Shown here in pieces: positions 7,457-17,599 of a stretch of DNA of 64,000 nucleotides. Source of the DNA: DASYGT01 sp035999365 (GTDB taxonomy: Bacteria > Actinomycetota > Actinomycetes > Mycobacteriales > Jatrophihabitantaceae); NCBI GenBank assembly GCA_035999365.1, contig DASYGT010000054.1, forward strand, positions 18,102-82,101, given 5' to 3'. The notes beneath the pieces were generated by a model. That model saw only the letters and a list, made by a program, of their open reading frames with translations. It was not told the DNA's origin and ran no database searches. A program made the translations under genes and the position numbers. Each line of letters opens with the position of its first letter. The first letter of the stretch is position 1.

Positions 7457-9436
7457 GTGCCGGACGATGCGGATCTGCAAGCAGAACGCGCCCACCTCGA
7501 TACGGCGAGACGCTGCCTGAGCGCGATGACGGTGAGCGCCTCGGCGATTGCTGACTACGGGGTCGACGAGCTCGCTAGTCAGTCCCTCGGGCGCCTTCGC
7601 GCCGAACGACTGGCGGCTCTGGCCGCCGACCCGGATGCGCCCGCGTTCTTCGGACGTATCGACCGCGCTGCAGAGGTCTTCCACGTCGGCCGCCGCCACA
7701 TTCGCGACCAGGACGGAGATCCCGTCGTCATCGACTGGCGGGCGCCGATCGCGCGTGCGTTCTACCGCGCAACGCCGGCCGACCGTATGGGTGTCGGGCT
7801 GCGTCGGCGGTTCGGCTTCCACCGCGGTGAGCTGACCTCCTTCGAGGAGGAGCACCTCGATCGCGGCGAATCGCTCGGCCTGCGGTCGAGTCTGCTGCGA
7901 GAGGAGATCGAGCGACCGCGTGTCGGCCCGATGCGTGACATCGTGGCGACGATCCAGCCTGATCAGGACGACCTGGTCCGCGCCGATCTCGACACCTCCC
8001 TGTGCATCCAGGGTGCGCCCGGCACCGGTAAGACCGCGGTCGGCCTGCATCGCGCCGCGTACCTTCTCTATACCTACCCCGAGCGCTTGCGGCGTTCCGG
8101 CGTGCTGGTGGTGGGACCCAACCGGGCCTTCCTTCACTACATCGCGCAGGTGCTCCCCTCGCTCGGCGAGGGCGGCATCGAACAGACCACCGTCGACGAC
8201 CTCATGGGCTGGCCGACGAGCGGCACCGAGTCTGCAGCCGTCGCGACCCTCAAGGGCGACGCCCGGATGGCCGATGTGCTGCATCGCGCGGTGCTGAGCC
8301 ACGTCGCCAAACCGACCGACGACGTCCTGGCGGTCGTCGGCACCCGCCGCTATCGCGTCGGCGCCCACCACCTGCGTCGCTACGTCGACGATGCGCGCCG
8401 GAGCCTCGGCGAGGGCCTGCGGTGGTCACTGGCCCGTGAGCGGTTGCGCATGCAGGTCGCTGAAGATGTTCGGCGTCAACGCGAGGATGCCGGCGGCGCC
8501 CCGTCCGACGCCGACACGGCACGGGTCGCCCGTGCGCCTGCGGTGCGCGAGTTCCTCGACGCGGTGTGGCCATCGCTCGAGGCGTCCGCTCTGCTGTCGA
8601 GGCTGTACGACGATCCCGAGTTCTTGCGGCGATGTTCGGCCGCGCTGTCCGACGAGGAGCGCGCACTCCTGCACCGCTCGTCCGCTCGGTCCGTCCGCAA
8701 GACGGCGTGGACCGCGGCCGATGCCGCGTTGCTCGACGAGTTGAGCGGCATCATCGACGGCAATGACACATTCGTGCATGCAGTCGTCGACGAGGCGCAG
8801 GACCTGTCGGCCATGCAGTGCCGCGCGGTGGCTCGCCGGTGCCCGCTCGGTTCGGTCACCGTGCTCGGCGATCTCGCGCAGGCGACGACGCCATGGGCGC
8901 CGGGCACCTGGGCGCGGACGCTGCGCCACCTCGGGCATCCGCAGGCCGCGGTACGGCCCCTGACCGTGGGCTACCGGGTTCCGGCAGAGGTGCTCGACGT
9001 CGCCAACCGGCTGCTGTCCCACATCGCCGAGGGTGTTCAGCCGGCGACGTCGATGCGTCGTGGCACGGGCGGCCTGCGCTTCGTCACCGGCGCGGCTCTG
9101 GCCGAGGCCCTGCGTGATTGCCTTGGGGTCGAGGGGTCGGTCGGCGTGATCGTCTCCGACCACGCGGCGGCAGAGCTGCTGGCCTCGTTGCGCGCAGCCG
9201 GCATCGATGCCGAAGCCGTGGACGCCGAGTCCGATCCGCGAGTATCGGTGGTTGCGGCGAGCGAGGCGAAGGGCCTCGAGTTCGATTCCGTTCTGGTCGT
9301 CGAGCCCGCCGACATCGTGAGCAGCGAGGTGAACCGGTCGGCCGGGCTGCGGCGGCTCTACGTGGCGATGACGCGCGCTGTCTCACGGCTTGTCTTCGTG
9401 CACGATCAGCCGCTCCCGCCTGAGCTCGCCGGGTGA
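7457..9436 (+). CDS. HelD-like RNA polymerase-associated helicase-family ATPase
   Basis: A 659-residue UvrD/Rep-like superfamily 1 protein. It has an N-terminal coiled-coil-like region, then a Walker A motif GAPGTGKT at residues 186-193, a Walker B-like VVDEAQDLSAMQ, motif LGDLAQATTPWAP, motif V/VI segments EAKGLEFDSVLVV and LYVAMTRAVSRLV. The form DEAQD plus 'LGDLAQ.T' is characteristic of HelD, the factor that binds RNA polymerase and recycles stalled complexes. Actinobacterial relatives (HelR) can also displace rifamycins. Inference: an RNAP recycling factor; drug protection is only a possibility. The start is a GTG with no Shine-Dalgarno, and a TAGCGT sequence lies 9 bases upstream, so the message may be nearly leaderless. 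It is somewhat shorter than mycobacterial HelD. Confidence 0.85.
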   Translation: MPDDADLQAERAHLDTARRCLSAMTVSASAIADYGVDELASQSLGRLRAERLAALAADPDAPAFFGRIDRAAEVFHVGRRHIRDQDGDPVVIDWRAPIARAFYRATPADRMGVGLRRRFGFHRGELTSFEEEHLDRGESLGLRSSLLREEIERPRVGPMRDIVATIQPDQDDLVRADLDTSLCIQGAPGTGKTAVGLHRAAYLLYTYPERLRRSGVLVVGPNRAFLHYIAQVLPSLGEGGIEQTTVDDLMGWPTSGTESAAVATLKGDARMADVLHRAVLSHVAKPTDDVLAVVGTRRYRVGAHHLRRYVDDARRSLGEGLRWSLARERLRMQVAEDVRRQREDAGGAPSDADTARVARAPAVREFLDAVWPSLEASALLSRLYDDPEFLRRCSAALSDEERALLHRSSARSVRKTAWTAADAALLDELSGIIDGNDTFVHAVVDEAQDLSAMQCRAVARRCPLGSVTVLGDLAQATTPWAPGTWARTLRHLGHPQAAVRPLTVGYRVPAEVLDVANRLLSHIAEGVQPATSMRRGTGGLRFVTGAALAEALRDCLGVEGSVGVIVSDHAAAELLASLRAAGIDAEAVDAESDPRVSVVAASEAKGLEFDSVLVVEPADIVSSEVNRSAGLRRLYVAMTRAVSRLVFVHDQPLPPELAG

Positions 9437-9597
9437 CTCCTGGGCGTCCTGAGCAGAGAGTGATGCCGATCACGGATATGGTAGGAACCCCTGGGTAATT
9501 CCTGCGGTACGCCACCCCTGTACCAAAGGGCCCAGTCGCATCCAACGCGGCAGCGTGGCAACCCCACCTGGCGTGTCGAGACAGGAGAACTCGGCCG

Positions 9598-10719
9598 ATG
9601 ACCGAGCACGTACACGCCGTGCACCCGGAGCCGGACATGATCCAGCTCCTGACGCCAGAAGGCCTGCGCGTCGAGCACCCCGACTACCCCCTCGAGATCA
9701 CCGACGACGAGATCGCCGCGCTGTATCGCGACCTGGTCCTCGTCCGGCGCATCGACACCGAAGCCATCGCGCTGCAGCGCCAGGGCGAGCTCGGGCTGTG
9801 GGCCTCACTGCTCGGCCAGGAAGCCGCCCAGATCGGTTCGGGACGTGCCCTGCGCGCACACGACATGGCCTTCCCGAGCTATCGCGAGCACGGCGTGGCC
9901 TGGTGTCGCGGCGTCGACCCCCTCACGCTGCTCGGCCTGTTCCGTGGCACGAACCTCGGCGGCTTCAGCCCGTACGAGCACAACTTCAACACGTACACGA
10001 TCGTCATCGGCGCGCAGACCCTGCACGCCACCGGGTATGCCATGGGCGTCATGCGCGACGGCGCAGTCGGCACCGGCGATCCCGACCGCGACACCGCGGT
10101 ACTCGTCTACTTCGGCGACGGCGCGTCGAGTCAGGGCGATGTCAACGAGGCATTCGTCTGGTCGGCTGCGTGCAACGCTCCGGTCGTCTTCTTCTGCCAG
10201 AACAACCAATGGGCGATCAGCGAGCCGGTCACGACGCAGAGCCGCGTTCCGCTCTACCGCCGTTCGGCCGGCTTCGGCTTCCCCGGCATCCGGGTCGACG
10301 GCAACGACGTGCTCGCCACGCTCGCCGTCACGCGCAAGGCACTCGACGATGCCCGCTCCGCGCAGGGGCCGACGCTCATCGAGGCGTTCACCTACCGAAT
10401 GAACCCGCACACGACGTCCGACGACCCGACGCGTTACCAGCTCGCCGACGACCTCGAGACATGGAAGCTGAAGGACCCGATCGCCCGCGTGAAGGCGTAC
10501 CTCACGCGCCAGGCCTCGACACCCTCTGGGTTCTTCGATGACGTGGAGCGGGAATCGCAGAAGCTCGCGGAGCACATTCGCGCCGGATGCCGGGCGCTGC
10601 CGAACCCGACGCCCGAGTCGATCTTCGACGCCGTGTACGAGGAGATGCCCGCCGAACTGCGTGAGCAACGCGATGAATTCGTCGCATTCGTCGAGTCAAT
10701 CGAGGAGGCGACGGTCTGA
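9598..10719 (+). CDS. 2-oxoacid dehydrogenase E1 component, alpha subunit
   Basis: A 373-residue thiamine-diphosphate-dependent E1 alpha subunit. The ThDP/Mg motif starts with GDG at residues 173-175 and ends with NN at 202-203 (GDGASSQGD...QNN). It decarboxylates a 2-oxoacid and transfers the acyl group to the E2 lipoyl arm. Actinobacterial operons of this type are annotated as either pyruvate or branched-chain 2-oxoacid dehydrogenase, and the sequence alone does not settle the substrate. Start ATG with an AGGAG at 9583-9587. The stop overlaps the E1 beta start by one base (TGATG at 10717-10721). First gene of a three-gene operon. Confidence 0.93.
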   Translation: MTEHVHAVHPEPDMIQLLTPEGLRVEHPDYPLEITDDEIAALYRDLVLVRRIDTEAIALQRQGELGLWASLLGQEAAQIGSGRALRAHDMAFPSYREHGVAWCRGVDPLTLLGLFRGTNLGGFSPYEHNFNTYTIVIGAQTLHATGYAMGVMRDGAVGTGDPDRDTAVLVYFGDGASSQGDVNEAFVWSAACNAPVVFFCQNNQWAISEPVTTQSRVPLYRRSAGFGFPGIRVDGNDVLATLAVTRKALDDARSAQGPTLIEAFTYRMNPHTTSDDPTRYQLADDLETWKLKDPIARVKAYLTRQASTPSGFFDDVERESQKLAEHIRAGCRALPNPTPESIFDAVYEEMPAELREQRDEFVAFVESIEEATV

Positions 10720-11687
10720 TGGCCGAGGTCACGATGGCGAAGGCCCTCAACAACGGGCTGCGCAAGTCGATGGAGGACGATCCCAAGGTTCTGATCATGG
10801 GTGAGGACGTCGGCAAGCTCGGCGGCGTGTTCCGCATCACGGACGGACTGCAGAAGGACTTCGGCGAGGATCGCGTCATCGACACGCCGCTCGCCGAGTC
10901 CGGGATCATCGGGACGGCGGTGGGGCTCGCCATCCGCGGCTACCGCCCGGTCTGCGAGATTCAGTTCGACGGCTTCGTCTTCCCGGGCTTCGACCAGATC
11001 GTCAGCCAGGTCGCCAAGATGCATACTCGCTCGGCCGGTCACGTCAGGATGCCGATCACGATCCGGATCCCGTTCGGCGGCGGTATCGGGGCCGTGGAGC
11101 ACCACAGCGAATCGCCCGAGTCCTATTTCGCGCACGCGCCGGGGCTCAAGATCGTCAGCTGCTCGAACCCTTCGGATGCCTACTGGATGATCCAGCAGTC
11201 GATCGCGTCCGACGATCCGGTGATCTTCTTCGAGCCCAAGCGGCGCTACTGGGCCAAGGGCGAGATCGCCGATGCCCCCGATCCGCTGCACATCTCGCGC
11301 GTCGTACGCACGGGCGCCGATGTCACCGTTGCCACCTACGGCCCACTGGTCACCACCGCTCTGGAGGCGGCGCGGGTTGCCGCTGACGAAGGGCACGACA
11401 TCGAGGTCATCGACCTGCGCACCCTCTCGCCATTCGACATGCCGACGGTCCTCGACTCGGTGCGCAAGACGGGCCGCTTGATCGTGGTGCACGAAGCCTG
11501 GCGGAACGTCAGCATCAGTTCCGAGCTTGCCGCTCGCGTCCAGGAGAAGGCTTTCTACTCCCTGGAGGCGCCCGTGCTGCGGGTCACCGGCTACGACACC
11601 CAGTACCCGCCCAGCCGGCTCGAAGAGGAATGGCTGCCGAATGTCGACCGCATTCTTGACGCCGTCGACCGCACTCTCTCGTACTGA
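10719..11687 (+). CDS. 2-oxoacid dehydrogenase E1 component, beta subunit
   Basis: A 322-residue transketolase-like beta subunit (MAEVTMAKALNNGL start; GEDVGKLGGVFRITDGL; GFVFPGFDQIVSQVAK) that completes the heterotetrameric E1. The C-terminal transketolase domain (IEVIDLRTLSPFD; TGRLIVVHEAW) is intact. Length equals that of bacterial PdhB/BkdB proteins. The ATG overlaps the E1 alpha stop by one base, and GAGGAGG lies just upstream inside the preceding gene, so translation is coupled. The gap to the E2 gene is 14 bp. Confidence 0.94.
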   Translation: MAEVTMAKALNNGLRKSMEDDPKVLIMGEDVGKLGGVFRITDGLQKDFGEDRVIDTPLAESGIIGTAVGLAIRGYRPVCEIQFDGFVFPGFDQIVSQVAKMHTRSAGHVRMPITIRIPFGGGIGAVEHHSESPESYFAHAPGLKIVSCSNPSDAYWMIQQSIASDDPVIFFEPKRRYWAKGEIADAPDPLHISRVVRTGADVTVATYGPLVTTALEAARVAADEGHDIEVIDLRTLSPFDMPTVLDSVRKTGRLIVVHEAWRNVSISSELAARVQEKAFYSLEAPVLRVTGYDTQYPPSRLEEEWLPNVDRILDAVDRTLSY

Positions 11688-11701
11688 AAGGCCGGCCGAT
11701 C

Positions 11702-13132
<1,431 letters not shown>

Positions 13133-13166
13133 AGCGCTGTGCGTTAGGCAGATCACGGAATACTGG

Positions 13167-13195
13167 TTGGGATCATGAGGTTGAGACGATATCCT
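13167..13195 (+). promoter_or_regulatory. Candidate sigma70-type promoter before the 46-residue ORF
   Basis: TTGGGA (13167-13172), a 17-base spacer and TATCCT (13190-13195) match the -35/-10 consensus at four positions each. The element is about 36 bp upstream of the small ORF start and follows an unusually AT-rich patch for this window. Prediction only. Confidence 0.35.
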
Positions 13196-13231
13196 GGTTA
13201 ATAAATCAGGGGTTCCAGAAAGAGGCGTCTC

Positions 13232-13372
13232 ATGTCCCGCACCACATTCACCAGCAAGATGCGCGACCGCCGCAACCTGCGTGCGTTCGACCGTGCCGTC
13301 CGTAGCGCGTCCCCGGCAATGCAGCAGGAGCTCTACGCCGCAGCAGCCCGCCAGGGCAGCTACAACCGCTGA
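13232..13372 (+). CDS. Conserved-looking 46-residue basic protein
   Basis: A very short open frame: ATG at 13232 preceded by an AGAAAGAGG ribosome-binding sequence (13217-13225), stop TGA at 13370-13372. The 46-residue product starts MSRTTFTSKMRDRRN and ends QELYAAAARQGSYNR. It is Arg/Ala-rich and predicted helical, without a signal peptide or cysteines. I recall similar tiny proteins of unknown function in many Actinobacteria (S-R-T-T-x-T-S-K-M-R-D-R-R starts), so it is likely a genuine gene rather than noise. It has its own candidate promoter, and the next gene's frame opens right after its stop. Function unknown. Confidence 0.7.
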   Translation: MSRTTFTSKMRDRRNLRAFDRAVRSASPAMQQELYAAAARQGSYNR

Positions 13373-13399
13373 CCGGCTGATACCGCCGAGTGGCGGGAA

Positions 13400-15256
13400 G
13401 TGGCGCCCCCGCGCAGACGTTGCGCGTACGTGACGCCCTCACCGCCCTCGGCCCGGGTCCGGGCACCCCACCTGGCTGCCTCCGGCGGCTGGCTGAACAC
13501 CGACCATCCCCTGACGCTCGCGTCTTTGCGCGGGCGTTTTGTGCTGCTCGACTTCTGGACGTTCTGCTGCGCCAACTGCCTGCATGTCATCGACGAACTG
13601 CGTCCATTGGAGCGCAGGTACGGCGACATCCTGACTGTGGTGGGAGTGCACTCACCGAAGTTCGCCCATGAGGCCGACCCGGCCGCCGTGGCTGCGGCGA
13701 TCGAGCGGTACGAGGTCGAGCATCCGGTTCTTCTCGACCCCGAACTCCTGCTGTGGCGGCAGTACGCAGTCAGAGCCTGGCCCACGCTCGTGCTGATCGA
13801 TCCCGAGGGGTATGTCGTCGCGCACGCAGCGGGCGAGGGGCAGTCCAGCGCGCTGGACGCGATGATCGCGGCGCTCGCCATCGAGCACGAGGCGCGCGGA
13901 ACGCTTCGTCGCGGCGCTACCCCGCACATCCCGGTGCATTCCGCCACATCGGCATTGCGCTTCCCGGCCAAGGCGGTGCTGCTTCCGGCAGCCAGAACCG
14001 GCCGGGACGACGACACAATCCTGGTCGCCGACGCGGGACACCACCAGATCGTCGAGCTCGCACTCGACGCCCGGACGGAGGTGCGCCGGATCGGGACCGG
14101 TGACCGCGGGCGCCGCGACGGTAGGGCCGATGGCGCCGAGTTCGCCGAACCGAACGGCCTCGCGCTGTTGCCGGCCGGTGCAGCGCCCTACGACGTGGTC
14201 GCCGCGGACACCGCCAACCACATCTTGCGCGGCATTCGCCTTTCCGATGGCGCGGTCACCACCATCGACCTACCCGGCCTGCTCGAGGGTGCCCGTACTG
14301 TCACCGGCCCGGTACCGCGGGTGCTCTCGCCCTGGGACGTTGCCTGGTGGCCGGCCCTGGACCGACTCGTCGTCGCGGCCGCGGGTGTCCACCTGCTGAT
14401 CTCGGTAGACCTGCACGCGGGGACGGCCACGGTTCTTGCCGGCACGAGTGTCGAGGGACTGCGCGACGGCGAGGCGCTGGACGGTTGGCTGGCCCAGCCC
14501 TCCGGCCTGGCTGCCGACGGCGATCGGATGTGGTTCGTCGACGCCGAGACCTCATCACTGCGCTGGCTCGGGATCGAGGGCCAGCTGCACACCTGCGTCG
14601 GAGAAGGGCTCTTCGACTTCGGCCTCGTCGACGGGCCTGCCGACGTCGCCCGTTTGCAGCACCCCCTCGGCGTCACGGCGTCAGGTGACGGGTCGGTGGT
14701 GGTGCTGGACACCTACAACGGGGCTGTTCGGCGCTGGGACGGCATCGCCCTCAGCACGCTGGCCACGGGCCTCGCTGAGCCGTCGGGTGCGCTCATGGTC
14801 CGCGGCGATCTCGTGGTGGTCGAATCCGGCGCGCATCGACTGGTGCGGCCGGCGCCGCTCGCGGGCTCCGTCAACGGCATCGCCGAGCACACGAACCGGC
14901 CGGCGACGTCGCTCGCTCCGGGCGGGATCACCCTGAACGTCATCTTCACGCCACCGGCAGGCCGTTGCCTCGACGAGCGTTACGGTCCTGCCACGCAGCT
15001 CACGGTGAGCGCGTCGCCTCCGGAGCTGCTGCGTGACGGCGCGGGGACGACGTCTGAGCTGACTCGGCATCTGATAGTCGACAGTTCGGTCCCCGAGGGC
15101 GTACTGCATGTCAGCGCGCAGGCCGCGTCGTGCGACAACGACCGCGCGGTCGAGCATCCGGCGTGCTACCTCGCACGGCAGGACTGGGGGGTTCCGGTCA
15201 CCATCGCCGACGACGGCACGCGGTCGCTCGAACTCGCGCTGCTCGACGCGAGGTAG
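13400..15256 (+). CDS. Thioredoxin-like / NHL-repeat fusion protein
   Basis: A 618-residue protein with an N-terminal thioredoxin-fold domain (about residues 35-150) followed by an NHL-type beta-propeller (about 190-490) and a beta-rich C-terminal domain (about 500-618). The thioredoxin active site reads FWTFCCANCLHV, i.e. CxxC as CANC preceded by another Cys, the same arrangement as in NHLRC2-type proteins. The propeller shows repeated 'GLA....VAD(T)...I(R)' blades such as EPNGLALLP...VVAADTANHILRGI. No signal peptide is obvious, so a cytosolic redox or scaffold role is likely. The start is a GTG at 13400, the earliest possible codon after the previous stop; a second GTG at 13430 is an alternative and neither has a well-spaced ribosome-binding site. 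Confidence 0.82.
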   Translation: MAPPRRRCAYVTPSPPSARVRAPHLAASGGWLNTDHPLTLASLRGRFVLLDFWTFCCANCLHVIDELRPLERRYGDILTVVGVHSPKFAHEADPAAVAAAIERYEVEHPVLLDPELLLWRQYAVRAWPTLVLIDPEGYVVAHAAGEGQSSALDAMIAALAIEHEARGTLRRGATPHIPVHSATSALRFPAKAVLLPAARTGRDDDTILVADAGHHQIVELALDARTEVRRIGTGDRGRRDGRADGAEFAEPNGLALLPAGAAPYDVVAADTANHILRGIRLSDGAVTTIDLPGLLEGARTVTGPVPRVLSPWDVAWWPALDRLVVAAAGVHLLISVDLHAGTATVLAGTSVEGLRDGEALDGWLAQPSGLAADGDRMWFVDAETSSLRWLGIEGQLHTCVGEGLFDFGLVDGPADVARLQHPLGVTASGDGSVVVLDTYNGAVRRWDGIALSTLATGLAEPSGALMVRGDLVVVESGAHRLVRPAPLAGSVNGIAEHTNRPATSLAPGGITLNVIFTPPAGRCLDERYGPATQLTVSASPPELLRDGAGTTSELTRHLIVDSSVPEGVLHVSAQAASCDNDRAVEHPACYLARQDWGVPVTIADDGTRSLELALLDAR

Positions 15257-15266
15257 CGTCGATGGG

Positions 15267-16043
15267 GTGACAAATCACCCCATCCGTATCGGCCTGCAGG
15301 TTCAGCCGCAGCACGCCGACTACGCCGCCATTCACCGCACCGTCCGCGAGGCCGAGGACCTCGGTGTCGACATCATCTTCAACTGGGACCACTTCTCTCC
15401 GCTCTACGGGGATCCCGACGGACAGCACTTCGAGTGCTGGACGATGCTCGGCGCCTGGGCCGAGCAGACCAGCCGCGTCGAGATCGGCGCGCTGGTCACC
15501 TGCAACAGCTACCGCAATCCCGAACTGCTCGCCGACATGGCCCGCACCGTCGATCACATCAGTGGCGGCCGGCTGATCCTGGGCATCGGATCCGGGTGGT
15601 TCGAGAAGGACTACCTCGAATACGGATACGAGTTCGGCACAGCCGGCGGCAGGCTCGACGACCTGGCCACCGCCCTTCCCCGCATCGAGTCGCGGTGGTC
15701 GAAGCTGAATCCGGCACCCACACGCAAGATCCCGGTACTCATCGGCGGCGGCGGCGAGCGCAAGACGCTGCGCATGGTCGCCCAGCACGCCGACATCTGG
15801 CATTCGTTCAGCGACGCCGACACCTTGACGCGCAAATCCCAGGTGCTCGCCGACCACTGCGCGACGATCGGCCGCGATCCGGGCGAGATCCAGCGTTCGG
15901 TCGGAACGCCAAGTGGAGACCCGGACACCGTCGCCCAGCCGCTTCTTGACGCCGGCGCGACGTTGTTCACCGTCGGCCTCGGCGGACCGGACTACGACCT
16001 CGGCAAGCTCAAGTCCTGGATCGCCTGGCGCGACAACCGCTGA
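15267..16043 (+). CDS. LLM-class F420-dependent oxidoreductase
   Basis: A 258-residue luciferase-like monooxygenase-fold protein (TIM barrel). It shows the usual N-terminal strand IRIGLQVQPQHADY, the substrate/cofactor segment IIFNWDHFSPLYGD, GALVTCNSYRNPELLADMARTVDHISGGRLILGIGSGWFEKDY, and IPVLIGGGGERKTLRMVAQHADIW. These are the signatures of actinobacterial F420-dependent LLM enzymes, which transfer hydride from reduced F420 to varied substrates. The substrate is unknown. The GTG at 15267 is chosen because homologues start just before the IRIGL strand; it lies 10 bp after the previous stop, so the two genes may be co-transcribed. A strong terminator follows. Confidence 0.87.
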   Translation: MTNHPIRIGLQVQPQHADYAAIHRTVREAEDLGVDIIFNWDHFSPLYGDPDGQHFECWTMLGAWAEQTSRVEIGALVTCNSYRNPELLADMARTVDHISGGRLILGIGSGWFEKDYLEYGYEFGTAGGRLDDLATALPRIESRWSKLNPAPTRKIPVLIGGGGERKTLRMVAQHADIWHSFSDADTLTRKSQVLADHCATIGRDPGEIQRSVGTPSGDPDTVAQPLLDAGATLFTVGLGGPDYDLGKLKSWIAWRDNR

Positions 16044-16056
16044 GCGGGACAGACAG

Positions 16057-16090
16057 ACGGGGCTCGACCGCAGATGCGGCCGAGCCCCGT
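16057..16090. terminator. Bidirectional terminator between LLM oxidoreductase and csp genes
   Basis: ACGGGGCTCG (16057-16066) pairs perfectly with CGAGCCCCGT (16081-16090), and the inner CCGC/GCGG pairs around an AGAT loop, giving a 14-bp stem with one mismatch. It lies between convergent genes and serves both strands. Confidence 0.85.
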
Positions 16091-16103
16091 CGTTGTCCGG
16101 TGG

Positions 16104-16307
16104 TTACAGCGGGCGAACGTTCTCCGCCTGCGGGCCCTTCTGGCCCTGGGTGATGTCGAACTCCACGCGCTGGTTGTCATCGAGCGTGCGGTAGCCGTCG
16201 CTCGTGATCGCCGAGTAGTGGACGAAGACGTCGGGTGCGCCACCGTCGGGTGCGATGAAGCCGAAGCCCTTTTCGCTGTTGAACCACTTGACCGTGCCCT
16301 GAGCCAC
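16104..16307 (-). CDS. Cold-shock protein (CspA family)
   Basis: A 67-residue single cold-shock domain protein with RNP1 (KGFGFIA) and RNP2 (VFVHYSAI) motifs and the usual start AQGTVKWFNSEKGFGF. It binds single-stranded RNA/DNA and acts as an RNA chaperone in the cytosol. The GTG start at 16307 follows a strong GAGGAG (16315-16320) with 7-base spacing; the open frame further upstream is not used. A 224-bp region separates it from the divergent DUF2630 gene, leaving room for the long 5' untranslated leader typical of csp genes, though no specific structure was identified. Confidence 0.95.
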   Translation of the reverse strand: MAQGTVKWFNSEKGFGFIAPDGGAPDVFVHYSAITSDGYRTLDDNQRVEFDITQGQKGPQAENVRPL

Positions 16308-16531
16308 GATATTTCTCCTCTTGCTGCAGGAAATCCGCACCGTGCGGCTTCCGAGGTCACCACCGGGCGAACAACCATTTCCCGACAGCCAGGAGAAGGA
16401 AGAACAACCGGTTACCTGGCCGAGCGAGCTCGACCATCGCGGCAACCACGAACAGCGTAGCAACTACGGGTCCAGGCGCCCAGCGGCCGGTACTACGGTG
16501 GATCGCAACACTCGACGGAAAGGGCCTCCCG

Positions 16532-16774
16532 GTGGACGACAAGACCATCCTCGAGCACATCCACGACCTCGTCACGGAGGAGAAACAGCTGCGGGACAGC
16601 CACGCCGGGCGGGGCCTGGGCGGCGACGACCGGCTGCGGTTGGAATCGCTCGAGCGCCAGCTCGACCAGGCCTGGGACCTGCTGCGCCAGCGCCGGGCCA
16701 AGGAGGAGACGGGCGAGGATCCGGATGGGGTGAAGGAAAGGCCGATCGACGAGGTCGAGTCCTACCTCCAGTGA
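16532..16774 (+). CDS. DUF2630 family small protein
   Basis: An 80-residue, highly charged, helical protein (MDDKTILEHIHDLVTEEKQLR...) matching the actinobacterial DUF2630 family, which consists of short coiled-coil-like proteins of unknown function. Key conserved stretch: ERQLDQAWDLLRQRRAKEE followed by a short acidic tail ending VESYLQ. The GTG start has GGAAAGGG at 16517-16524. Its stop lies only 3 bp from the stop of the convergent ABC permease gene. Confidence 0.85.
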   Translation: MDDKTILEHIHDLVTEEKQLRDSHAGRGLGGDDRLRLESLERQLDQAWDLLRQRRAKEETGEDPDGVKERPIDEVESYLQ

Positions 16775-16777
16775 CCG

Positions 16778-17599
16778 TCAGGACGTGACGTCCTTTCCGG
16801 TGAACCGGGCCCAGGCCAGCGACAGGAACAACGCGACGTAGCCGAGTGTGACCAGCAGCCCGTGCCAGATTCCTGATGTCAGCATCGGATCTCGCATCAG
16901 GTCCACCCACTGCAGCCAGTAATGCGTCGGTAGCCATGGATGGATCCGCGCCAGCTGCGGGACCTGATCCACTACCTCGCTGACGATCGTGAGCACGAGC
17001 GTCGCCGCCATCGCCGCGACGGGCACCTCCGTCATCGTCGAGATGAACAAGCCCAGCGCGGCAACCATGGCCAGCGACGCGGCGACGAACGCCGCGACCA
17101 GCATCAGGCGGTACGTACCCGACAGGTAGGAGATGGTCCGTCCGGACAGCAATGTCAACCGTCCCGACGGGAAGAGGATCCACCCGATCACGACGCCGCC
17201 CAGACCGACACCGACGACGCTCGCCAAGCACCACGCGACAAGCCCGGCGAACTTCACGGCCAACAAGCGGGTTCGTCCTACGGGCACCGTCAACAGGTAC
17301 CGCAGGGTTCCGTAGTGCGCCTCGCCGGCAATCGCATCGCCGGCGACAACCGCGACTCCGAGCGGCAGGAAGAGCGGTGTCACGACCAGATACGCCGCGA
17401 GTGCGGCGAACAGACCGTTGTCGGTGATGCTTCCGAAGATCGCGCCGCCTCCTCTGCCGGGATGACTGCTCAGCCTGACGGCGACGCCGATCAGCACCGG
17501 GATCAGGCTCAGCGAGATGAGCAACGCGATGTTGCGGCGGCGCCGGAACACCATGAGCAGTTCCGAGCGAACTAACCGGCCCGCGTCAACCGGAAACAT
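16778..17599 (-). CDS. ABC transporter permease (ABC-2 type)
   Basis: A 273-residue integral membrane protein with about six hydrophobic segments (for example ALLISLSLIPVLIGVAV near residues 25-41, AALAAYLVVTPLFLPLGVAVVAG, and LVTLGYVALFLSLAWA at the end). It has the ABC-2 fold used by drug and lantibiotic exporters. The ATG at 17599 overlaps the upstream ATPase gene by 14 bp and has GAGGG ahead of it, so this start is preferred to the longer frame that begins inside the ATPase. Together with the ATPase it should form a half-transporter pair; the substrate is unknown. Last gene of the lipoprotein-ATPase-permease operon. Confidence 0.88.
   Translation of the reverse strand: MFPVDAGRLVRSELLMVFRRRRNIALLISLSLIPVLIGVAVRLSSHPGRGGGAIFGSITDNGLFAALAAYLVVTPLFLPLGVAVVAGDAIAGEAHYGTLRYLLTVPVGRTRLLAVKFAGLVAWCLASVVGVGLGGVVIGWILFPSGRLTLLSGRTISYLSGTYRLMLVAAFVAASLAMVAALGLFISTMTEVPVAAMAATLVLTIVSEVVDQVPQLARIHPWLPTHYWLQWVDLMRDPMLTSGIWHGLLVTLGYVALFLSLAWARFTGKDVTS

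Noticed and set aside
16783..16793. GGACG-TGA-CGTCC palindrome near the DUF2630/ABC permease junction
   Set aside because: The stem is only 5 bp with a 3-base loop and lies inside the permease coding region; not enough for a terminator call.
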